From Mycobacterium parmense (GTDB lineage: Bacteria; Actinomycetota; Actinomycetes; Mycobacteriales; Mycobacteriaceae): a stretch of DNA of 64,000 nucleotides. Shown here piece by piece: positions 16,909-27,413 of the stretch (position 1 is its first letter; each line of letters opens with the position of its first letter). The notes below the pieces were generated by a model. That model was given only the letters and a program-made list of their open reading frames with translations. It was not told the DNA's origin and did not search any database. The stretch covers positions 434,001 through 498,000 of the forward strand of contig NZ_AP022614.1 in the NCBI RefSeq assembly GCF_010730575.1. Reading direction: 5' to 3'. Both the position numbers and the translations under genes were made by a program.

Positions 16909-18495
16909 GTGAGCTCGCCTGTGTCGACCGCGCCGACGTTCGCCGACGAGCACCGGCGGTTGGTCGGGGAATTGAACGACAAGCTTGCGGCCGCGGCGTT
17001 GGGCGGCAACCCGCGCGCGCGGGAACGCCACGTCAGCCGTGGCAAGTTGCTGCCCCGCGAACGCGTAGACCGCCTGCTCGACCCCGGCAGCCCGTTCCTG
17101 GAACTGTCGCCGCTGGCCGCCGACGGCATGTACGGCGACGAGTCGCCGGGGGCCGGGATCATCACCGGGATCGGTCGGGTGTCGCAGCGCGAGTGCGTCA
17201 TCGTCGCCAACGACGCGACGGTCAAGGGCGGGACGTATTACCCGATGACGGTCAAGAAGCACCTGCGCGCGCAGGAGGTCGCGCTGCACAACCGGCTGCC
17301 CTGCATCTACCTGGTGGACTCCGGGGGCGCCTTCCTGCCGCGCCAGGACGAGGTGTTTCCCGACCGCGAGCATTTCGGCCGCATCTTCTTCAACCAGGCG
17401 ACCATGAGCGCCAAGGCGATTCCTCAGATAGCGGCCGTACTCGGCTCGTGCACGGCGGGCGGAGCCTACGTGCCCGCCATGAGCGACGAGGCCGTCATCG
17501 TCCGCGAGCAGGGCACGATTTTTCTCGGCGGCCCGCCGTTGGTCAAGGCGGCCACCGGCGAGGTCGTCTCGGCCGAGGACCTCGGCGGCGGCGACCTGCA
17601 CTCGCGCGTCTCGGGCGTGACCGACCATCTGGCCGACGACGACGAGCATGCGCTGCGGATCGTCCGCGCCATTGCGGCGACCTTCGGCCCGCGCGAGCCC
17701 AGCCCGTGGGAGGTACGGCCCACGGTCGAGCCGAAATGTCCGCAGACCGAGCTCTACGACGTCGTGCCGCCGGACCCGCGGGTGCCCTACGACGTGCACG
17801 AGGTCATCGTGCGAATGGTCGACGGCGGCGAATTCAGCGAATTCAAAGCCAATTACGGCAAGACGTTGGTGACCGGCTTCGCGCGCATCCACGGCCACCC
17901 GATCGGGATCATCGCGAACAACGGTGTGCTCTTCAGCGAATCGGCATTGAAGGGAGCACATTTCATCGAGTTGTGCGACAGGCGCAACATTGCGCTGCTG
18001 TTCCTGCAGAACATCGCCGGCTTCATGGTGGGTCGTGACTACGAGGCCGGCGGCATCGCCAAGCACGGCGCCAAGATGGTGACCGCGGTGGCCTGCGCAC
18101 GGGTGCCCAAGCTGACCGTCGTGATCGGCGGATCCTATGGGGCGGGCAACTATTCGATGTGCGGCCGGGCGTACTCGCCGCGCTTTTTGTGGATGTGGCC
18201 CAACGCGCGGATCTCGGTGATGGGCGGCGAGCAGGCGGCGTCGGTGCTGGCCACCGTGCGCGGTGAGCAGCTCGCGGCCTCGGGAACCCCGTGGTCGGCC
18301 GACGAAGAGGAGGCGTTCAAGGCACCCATCCGGGCGCAGTACGAGGACCAGGGCAACCCGTATTACTCGACAGCGCGTCTATGGGACGACGGCATCATCG
18401 ATCCCGCCGACACCAGAACCGTTGTCGGGCTTGCCCTCTCGGTGTGCGCGCAGGCGCCCCTGCAGCCCGTCTCCTACGGCGTCTTCCGGATGTGA
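16909..18495 (+). CDS. accD1: Acyl-CoA carboxylase carboxyltransferase subunit AccD1
   Basis: A 528-residue carboxyltransferase that moves CO2 from carboxybiotin to an acyl-CoA, with AccA1 as partner. Both crotonase-fold halves are present. G-S-C-T-A-G-G-A-Y and [10 protein letters not shown] form the oxyanion/acyl-CoA sites, and [10 protein letters not shown] is typical of methylcrotonyl-CoA carboxylase beta subunits. It starts at GTG 16909 after GAGGAGG. It is the first gene of the BkaR-controlled operon and overlaps accA1 by one base (TGATG). The expected role is carboxylation of 3-methylcrotonyl-CoA in leucine degradation. Confidence 0.95.
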   Translation: MSSPVSTAPTFADEHRRLVGELNDKLAAAALGGNPRARERHVSRGKLLPRERVDRLLDPGSPFLELSPLAADGMYGDESPGAGIITGIGRVSQRECVIVANDATVKGGTYYPMTVKKHLRAQEVALHNRLPCIYLVDSGGAFLPRQDEVFPDREHFGRIFFNQATMSAKAIPQIAAVLGSCTAGGAYVPAMSDEAVIVREQGTIFLGGPPLVKAATGEVVSAEDLGGGDLHSRVSGVTDHLADDDEHALRIVRAIAATFGPREPSPWEVRPTVEPKCPQTELYDVVPPDPRVPYDVHEVIVRMVDGGEFSEFKANYGKTLVTGFARIHGHPIGIIANNGVLFSESALKGAHFIELCDRRNIALLFLQNIAGFMVGRDYEAGGIAKHGAKMVTAVACARVPKLTVVIGGSYGAGNYSMCGRAYSPRFLWMWPNARISVMGGEQAASVLATVRGEQLAASGTPWSADEEEAFKAPIRAQYEDQGNPYYSTARLWDDGIIDPADTRTVVGLALSVCAQAPLQPVSYGVFRM

Positions 18496-20471
18496 TGGCC
18501 ATGTTCGACACCGTCTTGGTGGCCAATCGCGGCGAGATCGCGGTTCGTGTCATGCGGACATTGCGCCGGCTCGGCATCCGGTCGGTCGCCGTCTACAGCG
18601 ACCCCGACGCCGGCGCACGGCACGTGCTCGAGGCCGACATGGCCATCCGGCTGGGGCCCGCCGCCGCCCGCGAGAGCTACCTCGACATCGCCAAGGTGCT
18701 CGACGCGGCGGCGCGGACGGGGGCCCAGGCGATCCACCCGGGCTACGGGTTCCTCTCCGAGAACGCCGAATTCGCCGCCGCCTGCGAGCGTGCCGGGGTG
18801 GTGTTCGTGGGACCGCCGGCCCGGGCGATCCAGGTGATGGGCGACAAGATCACCGCCAAGAACGCGGTCGGCGCGTTCGACGTGCCGGTGGTCCCCGGCA
18901 TCGCCGAGTCGGGGCTGACCGACGACGACCTCGTCACCGCGGCCGACGACGTGGGGTACCCGGTGCTGATCAAACCGTCGGCGGGCGGCGGCGGAAAGGG
19001 CATGCGGCTGGTCGACGACCCGGCGCGGCTGCGCGACGCGCTGCAGGGCGCCCGCCGCGAGGCCGCATCCTCGTTCGGCGACGACACACTTTTTCTCGAG
19101 CGGTTTGTGTTGCGGCCCAGGCACATCGAGGTTCAGGTTCTCGCCGACACGCACGGCGGCGTGCTGCACCTCGGCGAGCGGGAATGCAGCCTGCAGCGCC
19201 GCCACCAGAAGGTGATCGAGGAGGCCCCCTCGCCGCTGCTCGATTCCGCGACCCGCGCCCGAATCGGTGCGGCGGCGTGCAACACCGCCAGAAGCGTCGA
19301 CTACGTCGGCGCGGGCACGGTGGAGTTCATCGTGTCCGCCGACCACCCGGACGAGTTCTTCTTCATGGAGATGAACACCCGGCTTCAGGTGGAACATCCG
19401 GTCACCGAGGCGGTCACGGGCCTCGACCTGGTGGAGTGGCAGCTGCGGGTGGCGGCGGGCGAGAAGCTGCCCTTCGCCCAGGACGGCATCGAGTTGCGCG
19501 GCCACGCGATCGAGGCGCGGGTCTACGCCGAGGATCCCGCGCGCGGATTCCTGCCCACCGGCGGGCGGGTGCTGCGCGTGTTCGAGCCGTCGGGTGACGG
19601 GGTGCGCGTGGACTCTTCGCTGCTGGCCGGCACCGTGGTCGGCAGCGATTACGACCCGATGCTGAGCAAGGTCATCGCCTACGGCGCGGACCGCGGCGAG
19701 GCGCTGGTGCGGCTCGACCGGGCACTCGCGGAGACCGTGGTGCTGGGCGTCCAGACCAACATCGAGTTCCTGCGGTTCCTGCTGGCCGACGACCGGGTGC
19801 GTGCCGGTGACCTGGACACCGCACTGCTGGACGCCCGGGCGGCGGAGTTCACGCCGGCGCCGGTGCCCGACGACGTGCTCGCCGCGGGCGGGCTCTACCG
19901 CCAGTGCGCCATAGCGTCTCGCGCGCAGGGCAACCCGTGGGCGGCACCCACCGGCTGGCGGGTCGGCGCCGTGGCGGCGCCGGTGCGCACCGCGATGCAG
20001 ACCTCGCAGCGCAGCGAGACCGTCTCGGTGTGGGGCGCGCCCGAGGCCGCCCGGGTGCAGGTCGGCGACGGTGAAGCCTGTTCGGCGACAGCGCGAGTCG
20101 ACGATGCCCGGCTGAGTGTGACGCTGGACGGCCTGCGCCGCGACTATCGCTGGGCCGAGGACGACGGGCATCTGTGGATCGCCGACGAGCGCGGCGCCTG
20201 GCACCTGCGCGAGGCCGAGGAGCACAAGATCCACCGCGCCGTCGGAGCACGCCGGGCCGAGATCGTCAGCCCGATGCCCGGCAATGTGATCGCCGTCCAG
20301 GTCGACTCCGGCGCCGAGGTGAACGAGGGAGACGTCGTGGTGATCGTGGAGGCCATGAAGATGGAACACTCGCTGGCCGCGCCCGCTGCGGGACAAGTAG
20401 AGGTGCTGGTATCCGTCGGCGATCAGGTGAAAGTCGATCAGGTGCTGGCACAGATCAAGGATCAAACATGA
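18495..20471 (+). CDS. accA1: Biotin carboxylase/BCCP subunit AccA1
   Basis: A 658-residue fused biotin carboxylase and biotin-carrier protein. The biotin carboxylase domain starts [12 protein letters not shown] and carries the ATP-grasp loop S-A-G-G-G-G-K-G-M. The biotinylation motif E-A-M-K-M-E-H lies about 30 residues from the C-terminus. ATG 18495 overlaps the accD1 stop by one base; there is no plausible upstream start. It forms the alpha subunit of the methylcrotonyl-CoA carboxylase complex with AccD1. Its stop overlaps the fadE19 start (ATGA). Confidence 0.95.
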   Translation: MAMFDTVLVANRGEIAVRVMRTLRRLGIRSVAVYSDPDAGARHVLEADMAIRLGPAAARESYLDIAKVLDAAARTGAQAIHPGYGFLSENAEFAAACERAGVVFVGPPARAIQVMGDKITAKNAVGAFDVPVVPGIAESGLTDDDLVTAADDVGYPVLIKPSAGGGGKGMRLVDDPARLRDALQGARREAASSFGDDTLFLERFVLRPRHIEVQVLADTHGGVLHLGERECSLQRRHQKVIEEAPSPLLDSATRARIGAAACNTARSVDYVGAGTVEFIVSADHPDEFFFMEMNTRLQVEHPVTEAVTGLDLVEWQLRVAAGEKLPFAQDGIELRGHAIEARVYAEDPARGFLPTGGRVLRVFEPSGDGVRVDSSLLAGTVVGSDYDPMLSKVIAYGADRGEALVRLDRALAETVVLGVQTNIEFLRFLLADDRVRAGDLDTALLDARAAEFTPAPVPDDVLAAGGLYRQCAIASRAQGNPWAAPTGWRVGAVAAPVRTAMQTSQRSETVSVWGAPEAARVQVGDGEACSATARVDDARLSVTLDGLRRDYRWAEDDGHLWIADERGAWHLREAEEHKIHRAVGARRAEIVSPMPGNVIAVQVDSGAEVNEGDVVVIVEAMKMEHSLAAPAAGQVEVLVSVGDQVKVDQVLAQIKDQT

Positions 20472-21616
20472 CAACGCTGTCCAAAGAGTACGAAGATCTT
20501 CGCGCCACGGTCGCCGAGTTCGCGCGCACCGTGGTCGCGCCGGTGTCGGCCAAACACGATGAGGAGCACAGCTTCCCGTACGAGGTCGTCGCGCAGATGG
20601 GTGAGATGGGGCTGTTCGGCCTGCCGTTCCCCGAGGAGTACGGCGGCATGGGCGGCGACTACTTCGCGCTGTCGCTGGCACTCGAGGAGCTCGGCAAGGT
20701 CGACCAGTCCGTCGCGATCACGCTCGAGGCCGGAGCGAGCCTCGGCGCGATGCCCATCTACCGGTTCGGCACCGAAGAGCAGAAGCAGAAATGGCTGCCG
20801 GACCTGACGGCCGGCCGGGCGCTCGCGGGATTCGGGCTCACCGAGCCGGGCGCCGGCTCGGACGCCGGCAGCACCCGAACCACGGCCAAGCTCGACAACG
20901 GCGACTGGGTGATCAACGGCAACAAGCAGTTCATCACCAACTCGGGCACCGACATCACCTCGCTGGTCACCGTCACCGCCGTCACCGGCGCCGGCGCCGA
21001 CGGCAAGAAGGAGATCTCCACGATCGTGGTGCCCAGCGGCACACCGGGATTCACGGTCGAACCGGTCTACAACAAGGTCGGCTGGAACGCCTCGGACACC
21101 CACCCGCTGAGCTTCGACGACGCCCGGGTTCCGGAGGAGAACCTGTTGGGTGCCCGCGGGACCGGGTATGCGAACTTCCTGTCCATCCTGGACGAGGGGC
21201 GCATCGCGATCGCCGCGCTGTCGACCGGGGCCGCACAGGGCTGCGTCGACGAAAGCGTCAAGTACGCCACGCAGCGTCAGTCGTTCGGTCAGCCGATCGG
21301 CTCCTACCAGGCGATCAGCTTCAAGATCGCACGCATGGAGGCGCGCGCGCACGTCGCGCGCACCGCCTATTACGACGCCGCCGCAAAGATGCTGGCGGGC
21401 AAGCCTTTCAAGAAGGAGGCGGCGATCGCCAAGATGATCGCATCCGAGGCGGCGATGGACAACGCCCGCGACGCCACCCAGATCCACGGCGGCTACGGCT
21501 TCATGAACGAGTATCCGGTCGCGCGGCATTACCGCGACAGCAAGATCCTCGAGATCGGGGAGGGCACCACCGAGGTGCAGCTCATGCTCATCGCGCGATC
21601 GCTGGGACTTCGATGA
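20468..21616 (+). CDS. fadE19: Acyl-CoA dehydrogenase FadE19
   Basis: A 382-residue FAD-dependent acyl-CoA dehydrogenase with the usual helical, beta-barrel and helical domains. Signatures are [12 protein letters not shown] in the middle, Q-I-H-G-G-Y-G-F near the C-terminus, and I-G-E-G-T carrying the catalytic Glu. In this operon it would oxidise isovaleryl- or related short branched acyl-CoA, feeding 3-methylcrotonyl-CoA to AccA1/AccD1. It overlaps both neighbours by 4 bp, indicating tight translational coupling. Confidence 0.94.
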   Translation: MTTLSKEYEDLRATVAEFARTVVAPVSAKHDEEHSFPYEVVAQMGEMGLFGLPFPEEYGGMGGDYFALSLALEELGKVDQSVAITLEAGASLGAMPIYRFGTEEQKQKWLPDLTAGRALAGFGLTEPGAGSDAGSTRTTAKLDNGDWVINGNKQFITNSGTDITSLVTVTAVTGAGADGKKEISTIVVPSGTPGFTVEPVYNKVGWNASDTHPLSFDDARVPEENLLGARGTGYANFLSILDEGRIAIAALSTGAAQGCVDESVKYATQRQSFGQPIGSYQAISFKIARMEARAHVARTAYYDAAAKMLAGKPFKKEAAIAKMIASEAAMDNARDATQIHGGYGFMNEYPVARHYRDSKILEIGEGTTEVQLMLIARSLGLR

Positions 21617-22107
21617 CGGGCGAGTCGATTGTGCAGCGGGGCCTGTGGTTCGAGGAATTCGAGATCGGCACCACGTATCTGCACCGTCCCGGCCGCACCG
21701 TGACCGAAGCCGACAACGTCTTGTTCACCACGCTGACGATGAACACCCAGTCGCTGCACCTCGACGCCGCCTGGGCGGCCGAGCAGCCCGGATTCCGGGG
21801 CGAGCGGCTGGTGAACTCCATGTTCACCCTCTCGACCCTGGTCGGGTTGTCGGTGTCGCAGCTGACGCTGGGCACCATCGTGGCCAACCTGGGCTTCTCT
21901 GAAGTGTCGTTCCCCAAACCCGTTTTCCACGGCGACACCCTGTACGCGGAGACGGTATGCACCGCCAAGCGCGAGTCGAAGAGCAGGCCGGGCGAAGGCA
22001 TCGTCACCCTCGAGCACACCGGGCGCAATCAGCACGGCGACGTCGTCGCCCGTGCGGTGCGGACCACGCTGGTGCAGAAGCGTCCCGGACACGAGGGGCC
22101 CCGATGA
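21613..22107 (+). CDS. MaoC-like hot-dog dehydratase
   Basis: A 164-residue hot-dog-fold protein of the MaoC type (Rv2499c position). The hydratase-2 region shows N-T-Q-S-L-H-L-D and a later [17 protein letters not shown]. The family hydrates enoyl-CoA thioesters. In this operon a methylglutaconyl-CoA hydratase role is plausible but inferred. It overlaps fadE19 and citE by ATGA on both sides. Confidence 0.88.
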   Translation: MTGESIVQRGLWFEEFEIGTTYLHRPGRTVTEADNVLFTTLTMNTQSLHLDAAWAAEQPGFRGERLVNSMFTLSTLVGLSVSQLTLGTIVANLGFSEVSFPKPVFHGDTLYAETVCTAKRESKSRPGEGIVTLEHTGRNQHGDVVARAVRTTLVQKRPGHEGPR

Positions 22108-22925
22108 ACCTGCGTGCCGTCGGCCCGGGGTGGCTGTTCTGCCCGGCCGACCGTCCCGAGCGGTTCGCCAAGGCCGCCGCCGCGGCCGACGTGGTGATCC
22201 TCGACCTTGAGGACGGCGTGGCCCAGGCGGACAAACCCGCCGCCCGTAAGGCGTTGCGGGACAACCCGCTCGACCCCGCGCGCACCGTGGTTCGCCTCAA
22301 CGCGACGGACACCGGCGAACTGCCGCTCGACATCGAGGCCCTCGCGGACACCGCGTACACGACGGTGATGCTGTCCAAGACGGAGTCGGCGGCGCACGTG
22401 ACGGCGCTGTCGCCCCGCGACGTCATCGCGCTGATCGAGACCCCGCGCGGCGCGGTCTTCCTCAACGAGATCGCCGCCGCTCAGAACACCGTCGCCCTGA
22501 TGTGGGGCGCCGAGGACCTGGTGGCCGCGCTCGGCGGGAGCTCCAGCCGGCGGCCCGACGGCACCTATCGGGACTTCGCCCGCCACGTACGGTCGGCGAC
22601 CCTGCTGGCGGCGTCGGCGTTCGACCGGATCGCGCTGGACGCGGTGCACTTGAACATCCGCGACCTCGAGGGGTTGCGGGCCGAGGCCGACGACGCCGTG
22701 GCGGTCGGTTTCGACGGCACGGTCTGCATCCACCCGACCCAGGTCGCCGTCGTGCGCGAGGCGTATCGCCCCGGCGCGGACGAGCTGGATTGGGCACGGC
22801 GGGTACTCGCGGCCGCCAAGACCGAGCGGGGGGTGTTCGCGTTCGAAGGGCAGATGGTCGACTCGCCGGTGCTCAAGCACGCCGCGATCATGTTGCGGCG
22901 TGCGGGTGAGGCGCCGCCCGCCTGA
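22104..22925 (+). CDS. citE: CitE-like hydroxyacyl-CoA lyase
   Basis: A 273-residue TIM-barrel lyase of the CitE/HpcH family. Metal and CoA-site motifs are visible: L-D-L-E-D-G-V near residue 35, I-E-T-P-R-G-A near 115, M-W-G-A-E-D-L near 135, and C-I-H-P-T-Q-V near 212. No citrate lyase alpha or gamma subunit is nearby. The M. tuberculosis homologue Rv2498c is known as a stand-alone (R)-beta-hydroxyacyl-CoA lyase. It would close the pathway by cleaving HMG-CoA-like products. It is the last gene of the operon; the bkdABC genes that I recall following it in M. tuberculosis are absent here. Confidence 0.9.
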   Translation: MNLRAVGPGWLFCPADRPERFAKAAAAADVVILDLEDGVAQADKPAARKALRDNPLDPARTVVRLNATDTGELPLDIEALADTAYTTVMLSKTESAAHVTALSPRDVIALIETPRGAVFLNEIAAAQNTVALMWGAEDLVAALGGSSSRRPDGTYRDFARHVRSATLLAASAFDRIALDAVHLNIRDLEGLRAEADDAVAVGFDGTVCIHPTQVAVVREAYRPGADELDWARRVLAAAKTERGVFAFEGQMVDSPVLKHAAIMLRRAGEAPPA

Positions 22926-23023
22926 GCCCCACGCGCCGAACGTGGTCGCCGCGTACCTTGGCCGTCGGAATTCGTGCACCGCGCCCACACTCGGCCGGCA
23001 ACCGCCGGCTACCGGCGTGCTGT

Positions 23024-23042
23024 AAGGTAAGGCGAGCTAACT
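23024..23042. promoter_or_regulatory. Weak iron-box-like half site upstream of the BASS gene
   Basis: TAAGGTAAGGCGAGCTAAC matches the left 11 positions of the IdeR consensus TWAGGTWAGSCTWACCTWA exactly, but the right half is degenerate (14 of 19 overall). It lies about 50 bp upstream of the BASS start. Speculative. Confidence 0.25.
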
Positions 23043-23090
23043 ATTTGGTGCATCGTCGCGCCGCCGCCTCCGACGACCCCGTGGAGTTCG

Positions 23091-23990
23091 ATGAACAACA
23101 GTTATTTCCCCGTGGTCGTCGCGGTGGTCATGCTCGCCCTCGGGCTGACGCTGACCGTCGACGACTTCCGCCGGGCGGCCACGCTGCGGCGGCCCCTGGC
23201 CGTCGCGCTGCTCTGCCAGGCCGTGCTGTTGCCCATCTGCTGTCTGCTGATCGCCGAGGCCTTCCACTTGCCGCCGCCGCTGGCGGTCGGGCTGATGCTC
23301 ATGGCCGCCACCCCGGGCGGGACGATGGCGAACATACTCAGTCACCTCGTCAATGGGGACCTCGCGATAAACCTCACGCTGACCGCCATCAATGCGGTGT
23401 TGTCGATCGTCTCCATACCGGCGATCCTGGCGATCTCGATGACCTGGTTCCTCGGGGAAGGGCGCTTCATTCCGCTGCAGGTCGACAAGTTCGCCGGCGT
23501 GTTCGGTCTGGTGCTGATCCCCACGGCGATCGGCATCGCCGTGCGCCATCGCTTCCCGGAGTCGGCCGCGCGGCTGCAAAGGCCGGTCCGCGTCATCGCT
23601 CTGGCCCTGCTGGTGCTCGCGATCGTTGCCGCCATCGCCGGCGGAAAGTCCACCCTGTACGCCAACTTCGGTGTGCTGGCCGGCGCCGTCGTGAGCTTCT
23701 GTGCCGTCGCCCTGACGGTCGGCTACCTGGCGGCCAGGACGATGCGGCTCGGTCCGCCGCAGGCCATCGCCGTCAGCCTGGAGATCGGAATGCACAACGC
23801 CGTGGTCGCCATGGGAATCGCGCTGAGCCCGCAACTGCTCAACAGCGCCGAAATGGCCACCCCCGCAGCGGTCTACGGGGGGCTCGCACCGCTGGTCGCC
23901 CTGGCGTTCGTCTTCGGCGTGCGTCGCATCGACCCCGCGCACCGGCGGATGCCACGCCGGGAAGCCGCCGTGGACGAAGCCCCCGCCTAG
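23091..23990 (+). CDS. Bile acid:sodium symporter (BASS) family transporter
   Basis: A 299-residue membrane protein with about nine to ten hydrophobic helices. The BASS/ASBT crossover signature [12 protein letters not shown] is near residue 75, and [12 protein letters not shown] marks the second core repeat. Family members move organic anions with sodium. The natural substrate is unknown (bile acids, pantoate or keto acids are known for relatives). It occupies the place where bkd genes are expected, and its 3' end overlaps the convergent enoyl-CoA hydratase gene by 4 bp. Confidence 0.9.
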   Translation: MNNSYFPVVVAVVMLALGLTLTVDDFRRAATLRRPLAVALLCQAVLLPICCLLIAEAFHLPPPLAVGLMLMAATPGGTMANILSHLVNGDLAINLTLTAINAVLSIVSIPAILAISMTWFLGEGRFIPLQVDKFAGVFGLVLIPTAIGIAVRHRFPESAARLQRPVRVIALALLVLAIVAAIAGGKSTLYANFGVLAGAVVSFCAVALTVGYLAARTMRLGPPQAIAVSLEIGMHNAVVAMGIALSPQLLNSAEMATPAAVYGGLAPLVALAFVFGVRRIDPAHRRMPRREAAVDEAPA

Positions 23991-24757
23991 CGGCGCTGCG
24001 CCGCAGCCAATCTGCTTGCGAACTCCGGTGATTGGATCGAGTGGGCCTGTGGCCCCAGCTCGGTGCGCATGGCGAAGTCGTGTTGCTCGTCGTCCCGAGA
24101 TCCCGGGCTGACGGTGGCGCGCATCGTGGCCTTGGTCGCCAGCACCACCTCGCGAGGAGCCGCCGCCGGCCCTGCGGCCAGTTGCAACGCCGCGGCGACC
24201 GGATCGTCGGCGACCTCGAGCGCCAAGCCGTGGCGCACGGCAGCTTCGGCGTCGAAGCGCATGCCGAACAGCAGTGCCGCGCGGGCCGCCTGCGGACCAA
24301 CCGCCCGCTGCAGCATCCAGGTGGCGCCCCCGCCGGGGTGCAGTCCCAGCTTCTGGAAGCGTGCATCGAACAGCGCGGCCGGCCCCGCGATGCGCACGTC
24401 GGCGGCCAGCGCCAGATTCAGGCCCGCCCCGACGGCGGCGCCGTTGACCGCGGCGATGGTCGGCAGGCGGCAGCTCCCGAGCGCCATGAAGCCGTCGTAC
24501 AGTCGCTGCAGCCCCGTCGCCGCCGCCCCGCTGCCCGCGTCGCCCAACGCGCCGAGGTCAGCGCCCGCGCAGAACGCCTTCCCCGCGCCGGTGACCACCA
24601 CCGCGTGCACATCAGAGTTCGCCTCGGCCTCTTCGACGGCGGCGCGCAGCAGCGCCGACATCTCGGCGGTAACCGCGTTGCGCCGCTCGGGGTCGTTGAC
24701 AGTGATGAGCGCGACGTGGTTGTCGACTGTCTGCAGGACGAGTTCGGAGCGGGACAT
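23987..24757 (-). CDS. Enoyl-CoA hydratase/isomerase family protein
   Basis: A 256-residue crotonase-fold protein. ATG 24757 was chosen over 24784 because GGAGG lies seven bases upstream. The oxyanion-hole segment A-F-C-A-G-A-D-L is at about residues 60-67, and [13 protein letters not shown] carries the second backbone site. The second catalytic Glu of classical hydratases is replaced in the [10 protein letters not shown] stretch, where a His-Pro-Gly stands, so the reaction may not be simple hydration. Length and position suggest an EchA14-type protein, but this is not certain. Confidence 0.9.
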   Translation of the reverse strand: MSRSELVLQTVDNHVALITVNDPERRNAVTAEMSALLRAAVEEAEANSDVHAVVVTGAGKAFCAGADLGALGDAGSGAAATGLQRLYDGFMALGSCRLPTIAAVNGAAVGAGLNLALAADVRIAGPAALFDARFQKLGLHPGGGATWMLQRAVGPQAARAALLFGMRFDAEAAVRHGLALEVADDPVAAALQLAAGPAAAPREVVLATKATMRATVSPGSRDDEQHDFAMRTELGPQAHSIQSPEFASRLAAAQRR

Positions 24758-24849
24758 CGGGAACCTCCGCGTTTCCAGAGTCACTGGCGGTTACGGCGGC
24801 AACGGTACGCGGCGCCCGCGGGCCCGATGTCGGGGCACGGGTCGCCGCG

Positions 24850-25587
24850 TCAAGCCGATTGCCGTGGAGCCGCGGCGGCGGGTTGGCCCGCGCGCCGGGC
24901 GGCCGCCTCGTCACTGCGGACAATGAATCGGCGAAGCAAGGCGACTGCTGCCGCGATGGACACGACGAGAAGCGTCGGGCCGACCGCGACGATGAGGATC
25001 TGCGAGATGTCCACCGGCAGCGTGAAGATCCAGAACAGCGCGACGAAAGGGAAAAGACCGCAGAGGATTCCGAGCCGCACGCACAGCCTGGTGTGCAGGC
25101 CGTGCCATTCTCGAATGTCCTGCTGCGTCCAGCCTCGGCCGGGCAAAGCCCCATCGGCGAGGCTGGGGATCATCGCGCCGGTGAGCTTCTTGGACGTCGG
25201 CCGGCGCACCAGCCCGCTGATCGCGGTGGAGTAGACGAACAGCGACGCGGGGATGAGCTCGAGGGCCTGAACCAGGCGGGGGTTCTTCGTGACGAGCGCG
25301 ATGGCCAGCGAACACGCCGCGCCGACGATCATCAATCCGTTGACGGGCTCGAACTTGCGCTTGCGCAGCATATTGAAGACGCCTTGCGCCGTACCGGTGG
25401 CGATCGCGCCGACCAGTGCCAAATACGGCGGCACGCCGAACAAGCGGAGCCCGTAATAGCCGACAATCGGCGGTACGGAGTTGATCAGCGTGTAGTTGAC
25501 ATATTCGCGCATGCTCCGGGGAGCGTCGATGCTGGTTTCCCCGGTTGCCGCGGGCTCGTCGTCGGGGGCTGCGCTGTGCTGGGGCAT
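24850..25587 (-). CDS. VC0807-like integral membrane protein
   Basis: A 245-residue membrane protein with six or so hydrophobic helices. It starts with I-N-S-V-P-P-I-V-G-Y-Y-G-L-R-L, has a basic loop (R-K-R-K-F-E-P), and ends with V-A-V-G-P-T-L-L-V-V-S-I-A-A-A-V. I assign it to the VC0807-like group of unknown function by this pattern. Its start codon lies just downstream of an iron-box-like palindrome, which hints at iron regulation. The Ala/Pro-rich N-terminus and tail are probably cytoplasmic and unstructured. Confidence 0.7.
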   Translation of the reverse strand: MPQHSAAPDDEPAATGETSIDAPRSMREYVNYTLINSVPPIVGYYGLRLFGVPPYLALVGAIATGTAQGVFNMLRKRKFEPVNGLMIVGAACSLAIALVTKNPRLVQALELIPASLFVYSTAISGLVRRPTSKKLTGAMIPSLADGALPGRGWTQQDIREWHGLHTRLCVRLGILCGLFPFVALFWIFTLPVDISQILIVAVGPTLLVVSIAAAVALLRRFIVRSDEAAARRAGQPAAAAPRQSA

Positions 25588-25596
25588 GAACTGAGC

Positions 25597-25615
25597 TTAG
25601 CCTAGGCTAATTTTG
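25597..25615. promoter_or_regulatory. Candidate IdeR iron box
   Basis: TTAGCCTAGGCTAATTTTG matches TWAGGTWAGSCTWACCTWA at 14 of 19 positions and contains the perfect 14-bp palindrome TTAGCCTAGGCTAA. It sits 10-28 bp upstream of the ATG at 25587, where IdeR binding would block the membrane-protein gene under iron-replete conditions. Confidence 0.5.
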
Positions 25616-25669
25616 AAATGAGCGCCGGCCGTTGCGAAGCGCACGTTGCCGAGGCCGCGAGCTGAGCGG

Positions 25670-26890
25670 CTACACGACGGGGTTGCGGGCCGCCGAAAAG
25701 CGTTCGAGCTGCATGGGCGGTCCGCCCGCGGGCGGCGGTGGGACGACGCTGGCTACCCCGTCCATCACCGTGACAACTGTCGAGGTGTGCCGTTCGAAAT
25801 TCAGGGTGCCGTGCTGGAAGTTCTGCACGACCCATTCCGGCTCGTCGATCTCGGCGCTGGTCGGCAGGCCCAGCGGGCCGCGCTCGTAGCGCAGCGTGGC
25901 CCAGGCTTCGTAGATCCGCCCGGTGAGCGGTTGGGCGCCGGTGGCCGGTGACCAGTAGATCGCGCCGTTGGCGAACACGACGTAGCGGATGGAGTCACCG
26001 CTGGGCGCCTCGGGCGACGTGGGTGCGCCGAGCGGGCCCGACGCGCCCCCCATCGCCTGCCAGCGGTCGTAGATCGCTCCGCCCTGCAGTGACGGCGCGA
26101 AATCCCTTGTGCTGGGCGGTTGCTTGAACTGGGCGGCGATGTCGCGGATCTGGTCCATGAATGCATACCCGGCGTTGCCGGGGCAGGCCGTATCGCCGAC
26201 GTCACGATGGGCGAAGATGCTCGGCAAGGTCGGGGTGGCTCCTTGCGGAAAACGGGTGTTGGGGCCGCCGGCGGAAGTCAGAGCGACGGTGCCCCTGGGG
26301 TTCACCATGTCCATCGCGAGCCGCCATCCCAGCAACTCGCCGACCGCCCGCAACTGGTCCGGGGTGGGGGGCGCCTGGCTGTAGTCACCGATCATGCACA
26401 CCGCCCAGGTGTTGGCGTTGAAGCCGCCGGTGTGGACGCCCTCGACGGGGTTGGTGATGCCACCGAACCTGCCCTCGAAGACCTGGCCGTACTTGTCCAC
26501 CAACGCGTTGTAACCGATGTCGCCCCAACCCTCGGTCACGGCGTGGTACTCGTAGATCGAGCGCACGATGGCCGCCGAGTCTGACGGCGCGTAGTTGTTG
26601 CCGGTCGCGGAGTGGTGCACGATTCCGGCCCTGACTCCGCTGTCGCAGCGCGGCAAGGCGCGCCGCAGCGACTCATTGGCGCCCCACCTGGCGCGGCTGA
26701 TGATCTCGACCGGCTGGCTCGCCGCCATCGCCGCCGCCGATACGTTGGGATCCGCGGGTGCCGGTGCCGGCCCTAAGAGCACATCGGCGGCCATCCCCAA
26801 GCCGAGGGCAACCGGTGCGGCCGCAACATATTTCAGCACAGCACGCCGGGAGGCCCGAGGTGGCGCTCCGCAGCCGCAGCGATGTTGCAC
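25670..26890 (-). CDS. Tat-exported N-acetylmuramoyl-L-alanine amidase with LGFP repeats
   Basis: A 406-residue secreted peptidoglycan hydrolase. From GTG 26890 the N-terminus carries a twin-arginine signal (S-R-R-A-V-L-K followed by a hydrophobic stretch). The amidase-2/PGRP domain covers about residues 50-240. Zinc ligands are visible in I-V-H-H-S-A-T and in F-A-H-R-D-V-G-D-T-A-C-P-G. Two LGFP-type repeats follow (G-A-S-G-P-L-G-A-P and R-G-P-L-G-L-P), which anchor corynebacterial-type proteins to the envelope. No Shine-Dalgarno is seen, so leaderless initiation is possible. The frame stays open upstream to 27319 but that part is not protein-like. Confidence 0.85.
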   Translation of the reverse strand: MQHRCGCGAPPRASRRAVLKYVAAAPVALGLGMAADVLLGPAPAPADPNVSAAAMAASQPVEIISRARWGANESLRRALPRCDSGVRAGIVHHSATGNNYAPSDSAAIVRSIYEYHAVTEGWGDIGYNALVDKYGQVFEGRFGGITNPVEGVHTGGFNANTWAVCMIGDYSQAPPTPDQLRAVGELLGWRLAMDMVNPRGTVALTSAGGPNTRFPQGATPTLPSIFAHRDVGDTACPGNAGYAFMDQIRDIAAQFKQPPSTRDFAPSLQGGAIYDRWQAMGGASGPLGAPTSPEAPSGDSIRYVVFANGAIYWSPATGAQPLTGRIYEAWATLRYERGPLGLPTSAEIDEPEWVVQNFQHGTLNFERHTSTVVTVMDGVASVVPPPPAGGPPMQLERFSAARNPVV

Positions 26891-26893
26891 CGC

Positions 26894-26911
26894 GACACGG
26901 TAACCCGTGTC
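26894..26911. promoter_or_regulatory. Perfect inverted repeat before the amidase gene
   Basis: GACACGGTAACCCGTGTC has 7-bp perfect arms and a 4-bp spacer, and ends three bases upstream of the chosen GTG. It could be an operator or a translational hairpin. Confidence 0.4.
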
Positions 26912-27413
26912 CGGCCGAATGAAGAGTCGCCGCGCCGTTACCGAAAAGAATGGAGCTCGTGGCCATTTCGATTCCGGAACCTCCGGTACGTCCTGTGTGG
27001 ACCGCCACCGCGGCCAAACCGGCTTGCAGCGCCCTCGCTGAAGCCGGGGATCGGTCCGCGGATCGACTTCGCAGAGGCGGCGCCCGCGGTCCACGCACCG
27101 CATCGTTTTCAACCGTTTTCCCGGTCGGGGACACGGACGGCCGCACTGCGCCGGCGGCGACTCGCGGCCCGCGACGGCCCGCCCTGACCGGGACACATCC
27201 AAAGCATCTGTCAGACAGCGCAATTCGGCCTTACGACTAGAGAACACGTGATCGGCGGTGGCCTGACCTGCTAAAGCCAGACCACCCGGGGCTATTTCTG
27301 CCGTGCCCACCCAGAACATCAGACCGTTGCGTTATCCCAGAAGTGGGTAAACAACGCGGTAACGCGGGCCGCACGGGTCTGGCGTGAGGTCACTGATCGA
27401 AAGGCGGCATCAG
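26912..27413. other. Divergent intergenic region, no convincing gene
   Basis: About 500 bp between the divergent amidase and acidic-repeat genes. Open frames here are Arg/Pro-rich shadows without ribosome sites. It presumably carries promoters for both genes; none could be assigned. Confidence 0.4.

Noticed and set aside
26912..27319. N-terminal extension of the amidase frame
   Set aside because: The frame is open but its translation is Arg/Pro/Cys-rich and not protein-like. The Tat signal after GTG 26890 makes a better start.
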